NCBI GenBank assembly: GCA_001464335.1
Contig: LNEV01000008.1
Location: forward strand, 186,001-250,000
Direction of reading: 5' to 3'
DNA from: Rhizobiales bacterium Ga0077545
Lineage (GTDB): Bacteria; Pseudomonadota; Alphaproteobacteria; Rhizobiales; Methylopilaceae
DNA: 64,000 nucleotides
The position numbers were made by a program, and so were the translations under genes. A model generated the notes under the pieces. It was not told the origin of the DNA, did not search any database, and worked only from the letters and a program-made list of their open reading frames with translations. Positions 1-8,883 of this stretch are shown one piece after another (position 1 is the stretch's first letter; each line of letters begins with the position of its first letter).

Positions 1-3000
1 CCGCCGTTCTGGTCGAGAACGCGGGCGATTTCCGCGCTCCGTTCGCCGAGCGTGTCGGCAAGGCCGATCGTGCGCTCCCGCAGGGTTTCGATGCTTTCCT
101 TGGTCAGCTTTTCGAGCGTCGTCTCGACTTCGGACGCCGCGACGATCAGCGTGTCCGTCACCGACTCGACGCCCGCCGACAGGCGCTGGGTCAGATGCGC
201 GCCGCGCTCGTCCAGCGTCGACGTGACGGCGTCCAGACGATCGACGACCGCCGATTCAAAGCGCTCGATGCGCGTGTCCAGCGTCTCGGCCACCTCGTTG
301 GCCTTGTTGCCGAGCGCCGAGTTCACATAGTCCGCACGCTGTTCGAGCGAAGCGACGACCGCGTTCGCGCGGGCCTCGACTTCGGCGGCGAATTTCTGCG
401 CGCGGTCGTCGAGCGCGTCCGTGAGTTCGCGGCCGCCGTCGGACAGGGTGCGCGACATTTCGATCGTGCGGTTGGCGAGCATGTCGTTGAAGCTCTCGAC
501 GCGGGCGTCGAGGCCGTCGCCCACGCGCTGCATCCGGCCTTCGATCTGCGTGCCGATTTCGCCGATCCGCTCGCCGGATGTGGTCTGGAAGTTCTCGAGC
601 TGCGCCGAGACGATGGCGTCGAGTTCCTGCGTGCGCTGCTGGATGAGGCCGGCAAAGCTTTCGGTGTGGCGCGAGATCTTGCCGTCCAGCGTTTCGGTGC
701 CCGAGGCGAGGGCCGCCTCGAGGGCGCCCGCGCGTTCGGCGAAGCTGCGGACCAGCTCCGGGGCGCGCACGTCGAACACATCCGCGACGTCGCGCATGCG
801 CGATCCGATGCTGGAATCGAGTTCCAGCGCATGCCGCTCGATGAGCCCGGCAAAGGTTTCGGCGTGGTGCGAAATCTTGCCGTCGAGCGCTTCGGTGCCG
901 TGGGCGATGGCCGCTTCGAGTTCGCCGGCGCGGCTGGTGAAGGTACGGACAAGCTCCGGCGCACGGACATCGAACACGTTCTCGATGTCGCGCATGCGTG
1001 CCGTCAGGGTTTCGTCGAGATGCGCGGCATCAGTGCTGATCTTGTCGGCGATGGCCTGGGCGCGGTCGCCGACCAGCCCTTCAAGCTGCGTGAGCGAAGA
1101 GGCGAGGCTCTCGGTGACGAGCGAGCCGTGGCTGATGAGCGTGGTCGTCAGCGCCTCGGCGGTGTCGGCCATCTCGTTGTTCACCTTTTCGGTGCGCTCG
1201 GCGAGCGTCTCGACGATGTCGGTACCGGCGAGCGTCAGCTGGCGAACGGCCTCGCTGCCGCGCATGCTGATCTGGTCGGCAAGGCTGGTCGCGGCGCTGT
1301 CGAGCGAGTCGCGAACATGCATCACGCTGTCGTTGACGCGGTCGGCCAGCTTCTCGTGGAAGGTGTCGGCGCCGCTGACAAGCGTGTCGCTGATGCCGGC
1401 GATCATGGAGGCAACGCGCACTTCCAGATCGTCGCCGCGCACCGCGATGATGTCGTGCATACGGTCGGTGGTCGCGTTCAGCTTGGCGGTCAGCGTGTCG
1501 CCGCGGTCGGCGATGGTCGCAGCGGCGCGTTCGGCCGTGGCGATGAAGGTCTGCTGCACGCCTTCTGTGCGCTCGGAAAGCAGGTCCTCGAAGCCGCGAA
1601 CGCCCGATTCCATGGCATCGCGCGCGGCGAGGACATGCGTGTCGATGTCCTCGACGATCCGCGAGCCGACTTCGCGCAAGGTGTGCTCAAGTGCGTCGCC
1701 GCGGCCGACGACCGCGTCGTGAATACGTACGCTTGCGATGTCGAGGCGCTCGGCAAGCGTTTCGCCGCGCGAGGACAGCGTTTCGGTGATGCGGGTGCCG
1801 GTTTCGTCGAGCTTCTGCTGCACTTCATTGCCGCGCAGCGCCAGATCGTGGACGAGGCCTTCGCCGGTCAGCTTCAGCGTCTCGTTCACATCGGAGACGC
1901 GCTCTGTGATGGTCGCGGCGATGTCGGTGCTGGTCGCCATCAGGGTCTGGGTGAGGCTTTCGGCGCGCTCGGCGAAGGTCGTGGCGATGGTCTTGCCGGA
2001 CTGCTCCAGCGTGTCGTTGACGATGGCACCGCGCGTCGAGATCGTGTCGGCGATGTGCGCGCCGGTCTGCGAGAGCGAATCCGTCATGTCGCGGGCGCGT
2101 TCGGTCAGCGTGTCGGTGAGCGATGTGCCGGTCGACATCAGCGTATGGGCGATTTCCTGAGCGCGCTGCGACAGGGTCGTCGTGACCAAAGTCGAGCTTT
2201 CGGCGAGGGCGCGGGACACGGTTTCGCCGCGCTCGGCGAGGGTCTGGGTCAGGGCGGCGGTCGTCTGCGTCAGGGTCGAGCCGATGGCTTCGGCGCGTTC
2301 TTCCAGCGAGTCCGAAATGCGGTTGCTCGTCGCCACGAAGCTGTCGGCAACGGCGCGCGAGCGGTCGTCGAAGGTTTTCGCGATGTCGCTCGAGGTCGTG
2401 AGCAGCGTGTCCTGGATCGAGACCGCGCGGGCGCCGAGTTCCGCCGAGAGGCGGTCCGAGGTTTCGGCAAGATTGCGGTTGAAGGCCACGCCCGTCTCGT
2501 TGAGGCGGTCGATGACATCGTGGCTCTGGTTCGAGACGGCCTGGATCAGCGTGTCGCCGGCGGTGCCGAAGGCGTCGGTGATCTGAAGGCTCTTTTCGTT
2601 GAGCGTCGACGTCACGCGGTTGCCCGCTTCGGTGATCGAGGACGTCATGCTTTCGCTGGCGACGGCCAGCTCGCGCGCAAGGCCGCTGTGCGCCTGGGCG
2701 ATGGAGCTCGACAGCTCGGAGGCGTTCTTTTCGAGTTCTTCGCGCTCGTTGCGCAGGCCGTCGACGAGGCCGCGCATGCGCTCCTCGTTGTCGCGGTAGG
2801 TGCGGTCGAGCGTCATGACCTCGCCGCGCACGGAGGCTTCGAGTTCGCCCGCGCGGGAAATCACGCGGTCGATGCTCGCGTCCATGGCCGCAACTTCGCG
2901 GCGCACGGCATCGCCCAAAGTGGCGACGGCCTCTGACGAGGTCCGGGCGGGCTCGGCGAGGCGGATCGCGACCTGCGTCATGGACGAGGCGACGAGCTTC

Positions 3001-3407
3001 ATCTCCTGCGCGCGGTTGGCGAGGGCGGCGAGGGTGAAAAAGAAGACGACCGGCGCCGCGATCACGAAGGCCAGCATCAGGGTCTGGACGAGATTGTCGG
3101 GCGAGGTGAAGCCGCCCGGCATCTGGGTGTTGGCGTAGACGAGACCGAGCACGATCCACGCCGCCGAGCTGATGCCCGCCAGAACGTAGGGAAGCGAGGA
3201 GGAACGGCGCTGCAGATTGTGCAGCACATGGCCGAACGAGCGGGCGTCGTCGTTGGCGGGGCGGTTGGCGGTCAGCGTGCCCTTGCGGGGGCCTTCCTGT
3301 CTGAAAAGATCTTCGTCGCCGGCAGGTTCGTCGAGCTTCAGCGCCTCTTCGATCGCGGACAAGGCCGCATCGGACGGATTCTGCGCTGCACCGGGAAGGT
3401 TCGCCAT
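1..3407 (-). CDS. Growth-pole-ring (GPR)-like giant coiled-coil protein, N-terminal part
   Basis: The gene starts at 3407 and runs off the left edge, so only 1135 N-terminal codons are visible. After a polar N-terminus there are two hydrophobic segments (about residues 74-92 and 108-130). Everything after that is repetitive, helical and charged, with recurring units about 70-110 residues long rich in Ala, Glu, Arg, Thr and Leu, as in apolipoprotein-like coiled coils. This architecture (short cytosolic head, membrane hairpin, very long apolipoprotein-like rod) matches the GPR protein of Agrobacterium, which forms a ring at the growing pole and is needed for polar growth and rod shape. The assignment to GPR is inference from architecture and order-level context. 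The opposite strand carries long antisense open frames, a by-product of the repetitive high-GC codons. A weak GCGAGG ribosome site precedes the ATG. Confidence 0.75.
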   Translation of the reverse strand, partial: MANLPGAAQNPSDAALSAIEEALKLDEPAGDEDLFRQEGPRKGTLTANRPANDDARSFGHVLHNLQRRSSSLPYVLAGISSAAWIVLGLVYANTQMPGGFTSPDNLVQTLMLAFVIAAPVVFFFTLAALANRAQEMKLVASSMTQVAIRLAEPARTSSEAVATLGDAVRREVAAMDASIDRVISRAGELEASVRGEVMTLDRTYRDNEERMRGLVDGLRNEREELEKNASELSSSIAQAHSGLARELAVASESMTSSITEAGNRVTSTLNEKSLQITDAFGTAGDTLIQAVSNQSHDVIDRLNETGVAFNRNLAETSDRLSAELGARAVSIQDTLLTTSSDIAKTFDDRSRAVADSFVATSNRISDSLEERAEAIGSTLTQTTAALTQTLAERGETVSRALAESSTLVTTTLSQRAQEIAHTLMSTGTSLTDTLTERARDMTDSLSQTGAHIADTISTRGAIVNDTLEQSGKTIATTFAERAESLTQTLMATSTDIAATITERVSDVNETLKLTGEGLVHDLALRGNEVQQKLDETGTRITETLSSRGETLAERLDIASVRIHDAVVGRGDALEHTLREVGSRIVEDIDTHVLAARDAMESGVRGFEDLLSERTEGVQQTFIATAERAAATIADRGDTLTAKLNATTDRMHDIIAVRGDDLEVRVASMIAGISDTLVSGADTFHEKLADRVNDSVMHVRDSLDSAATSLADQISMRGSEAVRQLTLAGTDIVETLAERTEKVNNEMADTAEALTTTLISHGSLVTESLASSLTQLEGLVGDRAQAIADKISTDAAHLDETLTARMRDIENVFDVRAPELVRTFTSRAGELEAAIAHGTEALDGKISHHAETFAGLIERHALELDSSIGSRMRDVADVFDVRAPELVRSFAERAGALEAALASGTETLDGKISRHTESFAGLIQQRTQELDAIVSAQLENFQTTSGERIGEIGTQIEGRMQRVGDGLDARVESFNDMLANRTIEMSRTLSDGGRELTDALDDRAQKFAAEVEARANAVVASLEQRADYVNSALGNKANEVAETLDTRIERFESAVVDRLDAVTSTLDERGAHLTQRLSAGVESVTDTLIVAASEVETTLEKLTKESIETLRERTIGLADTLGERSAEIARVLDQNG

Positions 3408-3838
3408 TTAACTCAAAGCCTCGCTGCCGTACCGCACTACATTCGGCCGCGCGCGCTATAGGAGGTGACATTGAAGAAGCGACCGCGCCGAAAGGCACGA
3501 TCTTCATCCCCCGCCTCAGACCTAATACAACAGGTCCTTGATCCCCCGGCTCCTTTGCGTGGTGGCCCCATCGCGCGAGAGCTTCATAGTACGCCGCCCT
3601 CTGATCCTAACCTCGGCCCGTCTTGATTCAATCCGAAGGTTAAAGATTTACCAAACGTCGTTAACGGCTTTTTTACTATACCCGAAACCGCCAGCAGTGA
3701 CACAGGCTTCGCCGCCGCCAAGCGCTGTGGAAAAACCTGTGTGCAATTTCAAACGTCGAATTTGCTCCAAACCCGCGTCGGAAATATGGCGTCACCGCTC
3801 ATTATTGCGGCTGTTTCTTTATGAAAAACCAACAAGAT
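3408..3838. other. Intergenic region upstream of the GPR-like gene
   Basis: No credible gene is seen here; the one short open frame (3538-3840, + strand) has no ribosome site or recognisable product. The stretch at about 3636-3680 is AT-rich compared with its surroundings and contains TTAA tetramers (3640, 3661) and a GATTC (GAnTC) site near 3625. These are compatible with cell-cycle (CtrA/CcrM) control of a polar growth gene, but the TTAA spacing does not match the CtrA consensus, so no site is called. Confidence 0.4.
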
Positions 3839-3866
3839 AAGGGCCGCTTCCTGCAAAGCGGCCCTT
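3839..3866 (-). terminator. Terminator of the ferredoxin-NADP reductase gene
   Basis: An 11-bp perfect inverted repeat (3839-3849 with 3856-3866) encloses a 6-nt loop. It lies 25 nt past the stop codon of the reductase gene in the minus direction. The following T-tract is weak, so termination efficiency is uncertain. Confidence 0.7.
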
Positions 3867-3890
3867 GGTCTTTGGATGGTGAACGAAGCC

Positions 3891-5054
<1,164 letters not shown>

Positions 5055-5137
5055 CTATCCCGCACGGCCCGGCACCCTTGTACTATTTGCGATGATTGGA
5101 CGCAGTATAAAAATAAACACGCATCGAAAATGATAAA

Positions 5138-5458
5138 TTAGCCTTGGCGGGCCGGCGTGTGCACTTTGAGGCCGTCGAGCGTGTCCGACACTTTGATCTG
5201 GCAAGACAGGCGGCTCTCGGGCTTCACCTCGAAGGCGAAGTCCAGCATGTCCTCTTCCATGGGCGAGGGGCCGCCGACCTTCTCGGTCCATTCCGCATCG
5301 ACATAGACATGGCACGTCGCGCATGAGCAGGCACCGCCGCACTCGGCCTCGATCTCGGGAATGCCGTTCTGAAGCGCCGTCTCCATGACAGTGGAGCCGT
5401 TGGTGGCATCGACGGTGCGGGCTTCGCCGGAGGAGGAGATGAAGGTGATGCTGGGCAT
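5138..5458 (-). CDS. [2Fe-2S] ferredoxin, adrenodoxin/putidaredoxin type
   Basis: This 106-residue protein has the cysteine pattern C40-x5-C46-x2-C49-x36-C86, which is the ligand set of vertebrate-type (Isc/FdxVI-like) ferredoxins. Its likely roles are electron supply to Fe-S cluster assembly or to oxygenases. It is encoded upstream of the ferredoxin-NADP reductase on the same strand, a pairing that makes an NADPH-reductase-ferredoxin chain plausible. A stable hairpin (5478-5502) lies just upstream and separates it from the Hpt-like gene, so it probably has its own promoter in the short gap. No cytochrome P450 or oxygenase gene is adjacent. Confidence 0.92.
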   Translation of the reverse strand: MPSITFISSSGEARTVDATNGSTVMETALQNGIPEIEAECGGACSCATCHVYVDAEWTEKVGGPSPMEEDMLDFAFEVKPESRLSCQIKVSDTLDGLKVHTPARQG

Positions 5459-5477
5459 GATGTCTCACGAATATAAG

Positions 5478-5502
5478 CGAAGGGCGGCAAGGCCGCCCTT
5501 CG
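5478..5502 (-). terminator. Terminator between Hpt-like and ferredoxin genes
   Basis: A 10-bp perfect inverted repeat (5478-5487 with 5493-5502) has a 5-nt loop and is followed on the minus strand by the T-rich CTTATATT. It sits between the stop of the Hpt-like gene (5578) and the ferredoxin start (5458). A second 7-bp inverted repeat (5546-5552 with 5573-5579) overlaps the Hpt-like stop codon. Confidence 0.65.
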
Positions 5503-5577
5503 AAAACTCAAAGCCGCATGTAAGCTGAATCGGCCGGATGCGCTAGAGCCTGTAATAGCTCCAGACTGGAACCAGGC

Positions 5578-5937
5578 TCAAGCCTCTGCCATCAGATCGT
5601 CGATCGTGTCGACGACTTCGGAGATGCATTCGGCGAGGATCGCGACCTGTTCGCCCGCGGGCCGTCCGGCGCGCGCGGCGGCTTCGAGAGCCTGCGCTGC
5701 GGTGGCGACGCGCCAGGCGCCGATGCCGGTGGCGGAACCGTTGAGCGTCTGGGCGATTTCGAGCCGGTTCATCGGGTCGTGCATCGCCTCGAGCTGGAAG
5801 AGAACTTGTGAAGCCTGCCGACGGAAGATCGTGAGAACCTCGCGTTCGAGCTTGCGATCACCGGCGGTCTGACGGGAAAGATGGGAGAAGTCGAGAGGAC
5901 TGTCAGCTTCGAACTCAACTCGTTGTGCAACCAACAT
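5578..5937 (-). CDS. Hpt-like phosphotransfer-domain protein lacking the phospho-acceptor histidine
   Basis: This 119-residue protein aligns by eye with the small stand-alone Hpt proteins of Rhizobiales: an N-terminal LSRQTxGDRxLEREVL segment (residues 20-35) and the Hpt core around residue 63. In active Hpt domains the core reads A-H-x-L-K-G-S. Here it reads IAQTLNGSATGIGA, with Gln63 (codon CAG, 5749-5751) in place of His and Asn in place of Lys. The fold appears kept while the phosphorylation site is lost. It is transcribed divergently from a SixA-type phosphohistidine phosphatase, suggesting a shared link to histidine phosphorelays. It could act as a docking decoy or regulator; that is inference. 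The alternative, that it never was an Hpt, is less likely given the N-terminal match. Confidence 0.75.
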   Translation of the reverse strand: MLVAQRVEFEADSPLDFSHLSRQTAGDRKLEREVLTIFRRQASQVLFQLEAMHDPMNRLEIAQTLNGSATGIGAWRVATAAQALEAAARAGRPAGEQVAILAECISEVVDTIDDLMAEA

Positions 5938-6127
5938 CGGACCTGTTTCCTTGTGAACCTTCTGTTTCGTCGCTTCCCCACGGCGACGGGTTCACTTCTT
6001 CCCAGCGCCGATGTCGAATTTAAGGCGAATTGGCCATACAAGAGTTTAACGGGCCGGGGCTTGTGCGTGGCTTGTGCTCGCATAGTTCAGAATTCGTCAC
6101 ACCATTGTCAGAAAGACACACTCTTCC

Positions 6128-6652
6128 ATGCGCAGACTGATCCTGTTTCGCCACGCCAAGGCCGAGAGGCCCGACCATTACGATCACGACCGTGAGCGCG
6201 ATCTGACCGAGGGCGGAATTGCGGCCGCGCGGGGCATGGGCGAATGGCTGGAAGGGCAGGGCATCGTGCCGGATCTGGTTCTGTGCTCGCCCGCGCTCCG
6301 CACCCGGCAGACCTGGGATGCCGCCGCCAAGGCCTTCGAACCTGCGCCGGAGGTCCTATATGAGGACGGCCTGTACGACGCCACGGCAGAGGAAGTTCTC
6401 GAAGTGGTGCGCAATTCGGAGGGCGATGTGCAAACCCTTCTCGTCGTCGGCCACAACCCCTCCATGGAATCTCTTGCGCTCATGCTGGCCGAAAGTGCCG
6501 AGCCGGAAGTCGCGGAACGGTTTGAGAAAAAATTCCCGACAGGCGCGATCGCTGTCCTCGATTTCGAGGACATGCCCTGGGCGGCGATCGAGGAGAAACA
6601 GGCCTGGCTCTACACGTTCGAGACGCCGAAACATCTGGGGCTGAACGATTGA
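6128..6652 (+). CDS. SixA-family phosphohistidine phosphatase
   Basis: This 174-residue member of the histidine phosphatase (phosphoglycerate mutase-like) superfamily carries the catalytic LFRHAKAE motif at residues 6-13 (His9 nucleophile) and the second catalytic histidine in VVGHNPSME near residue 109. Like E. coli SixA it is single-domain, begins at the RHG motif and has the short insertion-free core. SixA enzymes dephosphorylate Hpt-domain histidines or the nitrogen phosphotransferase NPr. Here the divergent neighbour is an Hpt-like protein, which strengthens that reading, although that partner has lost its histidine. The 190-nt gap to that gene must hold both promoters. Confidence 0.88.
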   Translation: MRRLILFRHAKAERPDHYDHDRERDLTEGGIAAARGMGEWLEGQGIVPDLVLCSPALRTRQTWDAAAKAFEPAPEVLYEDGLYDATAEEVLEVVRNSEGDVQTLLVVGHNPSMESLALMLAESAEPEVAERFEKKFPTGAIAVLDFEDMPWAAIEEKQAWLYTFETPKHLGLND

Positions 6653-6680
6653 TCCATTCCGAGCCGGGTTCTGCCGCTTC

Positions 6681-6757
6681 CCCTCTTCCCTTGTGGGAGA
6701 GGGCCGACTCGAAGCTGAAAGCTTCGAGCGGAGTGGGGGGTGCACGCCCCCACAGAG
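6681..6757. repeat. Palindromic intergenic repeat before ycjX
   Basis: The gap between sixA and ycjX holds imperfect inverted repeats: a CCCTCTTCCC...GGGAGAGGG pair, then GCTTCGAGC pairing with its complement in CTCGAAGC, then a G/C-run hairpin. The CCTCTCCCACAAGGG-type module resembles the one at 33538-33655, pointing to one genome-wide repeat family. Confidence 0.6.
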
Positions 6758-6764
6758 GGCGGGC

Positions 6765-8234
6765 ATGAAACTCTCCGACATCACCCATGAAGCCAGGATC
6801 GCGGCGGCGAGCGTGTTCGATGCGGCGGCCGAGGCCCTGCATCCCACCGTGCGGCTCGGCGTCACCGGCCTGTCGCGGGCCGGCAAGACCGTCTTCATCA
6901 CCGCGCTTGTCAATACTCTGGTCAATGGCGGGCGGCTGCCGCTGTTTCGTGCCTACGCCGATGGCCGCCTCATCGGCGCGCGCCTGTCGCCGCAGCCCGA
7001 CGACAGCGTGCCGCGCTTCGACATCGAGACGCATATGAAGGCGCTGCTCGACGAGCGCCGCTGGCCGGAATCGACCCGCCGCATCGCCGAGCTTCGCCTC
7101 GTCCTCGAATTCCAGTCCGAGACCTTTCTCGGCCGGCGCCGCGGCTCGACCTTCCTGACGCTCGACATCGTGGACTATCCCGGCGAATGGCTGCTCGATC
7201 TCGGCCTGATGGGAAAGAGCTACGCCCAATGGTCCGCCGAGACCGTCGCGATGAGCCGAAAGGGCGCGCGCAAGGCGTTTGCCGCCGCCTGGCACACCCA
7301 TCTTGCAACGCTCGATCCGAACGCGCCCGAAAACGAGAGCGCCGCCAAGACATCGGCGGATCTCTTCACCGCCTATCTGCGTGAGGCGCGCACCTCGCGC
7401 GACACGCTCTCGGCGCTGCCCCCGGGCCGCTTCCTCATGCCGGGCGATCTTGAGGGCTCGCCCATGCTCACCTTCGCGCCGCTCGATGTCGCGGCCGACG
7501 GCATCCCGCAGCCGGGCTCGCTCCATGCCATGATGGCGCGTCGGTACGACGCCTATGTGCGCGAGATCGTGCGGCCCTTTTTCCGCGATCATTTCGCGCG
7601 GCTCGACCGCCAGATCGTTCTCGTCGACGTGCTGGCCGCGCTCGATGCCGGACCGGACGCCGTGGCCGATCTCGAATCCGCGCTGACGGATGTGCTCGAT
7701 GCCTTCCGCCACGGCCGCAATTCCTGGCTCTCGACCCTGTTTCGTCCGCGCGTCGAGCGCATCCTGTTTGCTGCCACCAAGGCCGATCACCTCCATCATT
7801 CGAGCCATGACCGGCTGGAAGCGATCCTCGGCCGCCTCGTCCAGCGCGCACGCGAAAGGGCGCAGTTCGCGGGCGCCAAGGTCGATGTGCTGGCCATCTC
7901 CGCCGTCCGCGCCACGCGCGAGGCTCTGGCAAAGCAGGGCCGCCACGAGCTTCCCGTCATTGCGGGCACACCTGAAAAGGGCGAGCGCTCGGGCGATCAG
8001 GTCTTTACCGGCACCGAAGAGATCGGCGTCTTCCCCGGCGACCTCCCGGCCGACCCGGAAGTCGCGCTCTCGCCCGGGGGCTACAAGGGCCGCGCGGATG
8101 GCGGGGAGGGCGATGTCGGCATCCTCAAGTTCCGCCCGCCGAAGATCGAAAACGGCCCGTGGGAGAAGAAACAGCTCCCGCACATACGCATGGACCGCGT
8201 TCTGGAATTCCTGCTTGGAGATAAACTGGTCTGA
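6765..8234 (+). CDS. ycjX: YcjX-family P-loop NTPase (DUF463)
   Basis: This 489-residue protein has a Walker A GLSRAGKT at residues 35-42 followed by FITALVN, and a DIVDYPGEWLLDL segment typical of the YcjX family of GTPase-like proteins. In Enterobacteria ycjX and ycjF sit beside the phage-shock psp genes and are stress-induced; their exact biochemistry is not settled. The ATG at 6765 was chosen because the upstream part of the open frame is encoded by intergenic repeat. ycjF follows on the same strand but about 650 nt downstream, with a GIY-YIG gene and repeats between them. Confidence 0.9.
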   Translation: MKLSDITHEARIAAASVFDAAAEALHPTVRLGVTGLSRAGKTVFITALVNTLVNGGRLPLFRAYADGRLIGARLSPQPDDSVPRFDIETHMKALLDERRWPESTRRIAELRLVLEFQSETFLGRRRGSTFLTLDIVDYPGEWLLDLGLMGKSYAQWSAETVAMSRKGARKAFAAAWHTHLATLDPNAPENESAAKTSADLFTAYLREARTSRDTLSALPPGRFLMPGDLEGSPMLTFAPLDVAADGIPQPGSLHAMMARRYDAYVREIVRPFFRDHFARLDRQIVLVDVLAALDAGPDAVADLESALTDVLDAFRHGRNSWLSTLFRPRVERILFAATKADHLHHSSHDRLEAILGRLVQRARERAQFAGAKVDVLAISAVRATREALAKQGRHELPVIAGTPEKGERSGDQVFTGTEEIGVFPGDLPADPEVALSPGGYKGRADGGEGDVGILKFRPPKIENGPWEKKQLPHIRMDRVLEFLLGDKLV

Positions 8235-8250
8235 TGCTTCGGCGGGCGTG

Positions 8251-8292
8251 TTCCGGACGCATGCAGCGCACAGCGCGGAATGTGATCCGGAA
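8251..8292. repeat. Palindromic repeat, copy A (TCCGGA family)
   Basis: The ends TTCCGGACGCAT and ATGTGATCCGGAA pair with a small bulge around a GCAGCGC-rich loop. Nearly the same unit occurs at 8723-8764, in both cases followed by A(T/C)CCAGCG(C/A)AAG, and a related unit occurs at 33396-33434. Confidence 0.85.
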
Positions 8293-8344
8293 TCCAGCGC
8301 AAGAATCGCGGCGAAGCCGTTCCTCCCTTAATGCCTTTGCAGGT

Positions 8345-8701
8345 TCAAACGGGCGGCCGCGCCGCCGCATCTTCCGCTGGACCCCGGATCTGCGCCGCGC
8401 TGTGCGCGGCTTGTCCGGGGAACGTGATATCCTCGTAAAGATCGTGCCAGCCGGGATTGTCTTTCTCGATCAAGGCCAGCTTCCAGTCACGCCGCCATTT
8501 CTTCAGCCGCGCTTCCACCTCGCGCGCCTGAAGGATTGAATCAAAAGACTCCACGAAAACGAGACGCGTCACACCGTACTTTCGTGTGAAGCTCTGTACG
8601 TATCCTTCGCGATGTTCGTGCACGCGCCGCACAAGGTCGTTCGTCACGCCGGTGTAGAGCGTGCCATTTCGTTGGCTGGCAAGAATGTAAACCCAGTACA
8701 T
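8345..8701 (-). CDS. GIY-YIG domain endonuclease-like protein
   Basis: This 118-residue single-domain protein matches the small UPF0213/YhbQ-like GIY-YIG group: YWVYILASQRNGTLYTGVT gives the (V)YI...YTG core, followed by the catalytic-type Arg and His in NDLVRRVHEHR and the Glu in AREVEARLKKWRR. The ATG at 8701 has a strong GGGAGG ribosome site 8-14 nt upstream, so the 11-residue longer start at 8734 is rejected. The last 20 or so residues are encoded by another palindromic repeat (8382-8420), so the C-terminus looks like an extension produced by repeat insertion. The gene sits in the opposite orientation between ycjX and ycjF, with palindromes on both sides. Whether it is an active nuclease is unknown. 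Confidence 0.85.
   Translation of the reverse strand: MYWVYILASQRNGTLYTGVTNDLVRRVHEHREGYVQSFTRKYGVTRLVFVESFDSILQAREVEARLKKWRRDWKLALIEKDNPGWHDLYEDITFPGQAAHSAAQIRGPAEDAAARPPV
8382..8420. repeat. Palindrome inside the 3' end of the GIY-YIG gene
   Basis: CCCCGGA (8382-8388) and TCCGGGG (8414-8420) bracket a GCGCCGCGC/GTGCGCGGC inner stem. It is a REP-like unit overlapping the last codons of the GIY-YIG open frame. Confidence 0.75.
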
Positions 8702-8722
8702 CACGTATTCCTCCCTCCCGTT

Positions 8723-8764
8723 TTCCGGACGCATGCAGCGCGCAGCGCGGAATGCGATCCGGAA
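8723..8764. repeat. Palindromic repeat, copy B (TCCGGA family)
   Basis: This is nearly identical to copy A at 8251-8292, in the same orientation, and lies upstream of the GIY-YIG start. The two copies flank the gene as direct repeats about 470 nt apart. Confidence 0.85.
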
Positions 8765-8883
8765 CCCAGCGAAAGAACTCTACGGCGAAGCCATCCCCAA
8801 AACTCCTCAGAAGCTCGACGCCAAGAACATAACAAGAACAAACCAATTTGCATCCGTCGAGCCTAGCCCTTACATCTGCTGCG

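Noticed and set aside
195-2936. 913-codon open frame on the + strand opposite the GPR-like gene
   Set aside because: It is the antisense of repetitive high-GC coding sequence; the minus-strand frame has a proper start, membrane segments and a coiled-coil pattern.
1825-3507. 560-codon minus-strand frame
   Set aside because: Arg/Pro/His-rich shadow in another frame of the GPR-like gene, no family features.
3640-3664. Possible CtrA-binding site in the GPR promoter region
   Set aside because: TTAA tetramers are present but not in the TTAA-N7-TTAA spacing.
3538-3840. 100-codon + strand frame in the GPR upstream region
   Set aside because: No ribosome site, no recognisable sequence, overlaps a terminator hairpin.
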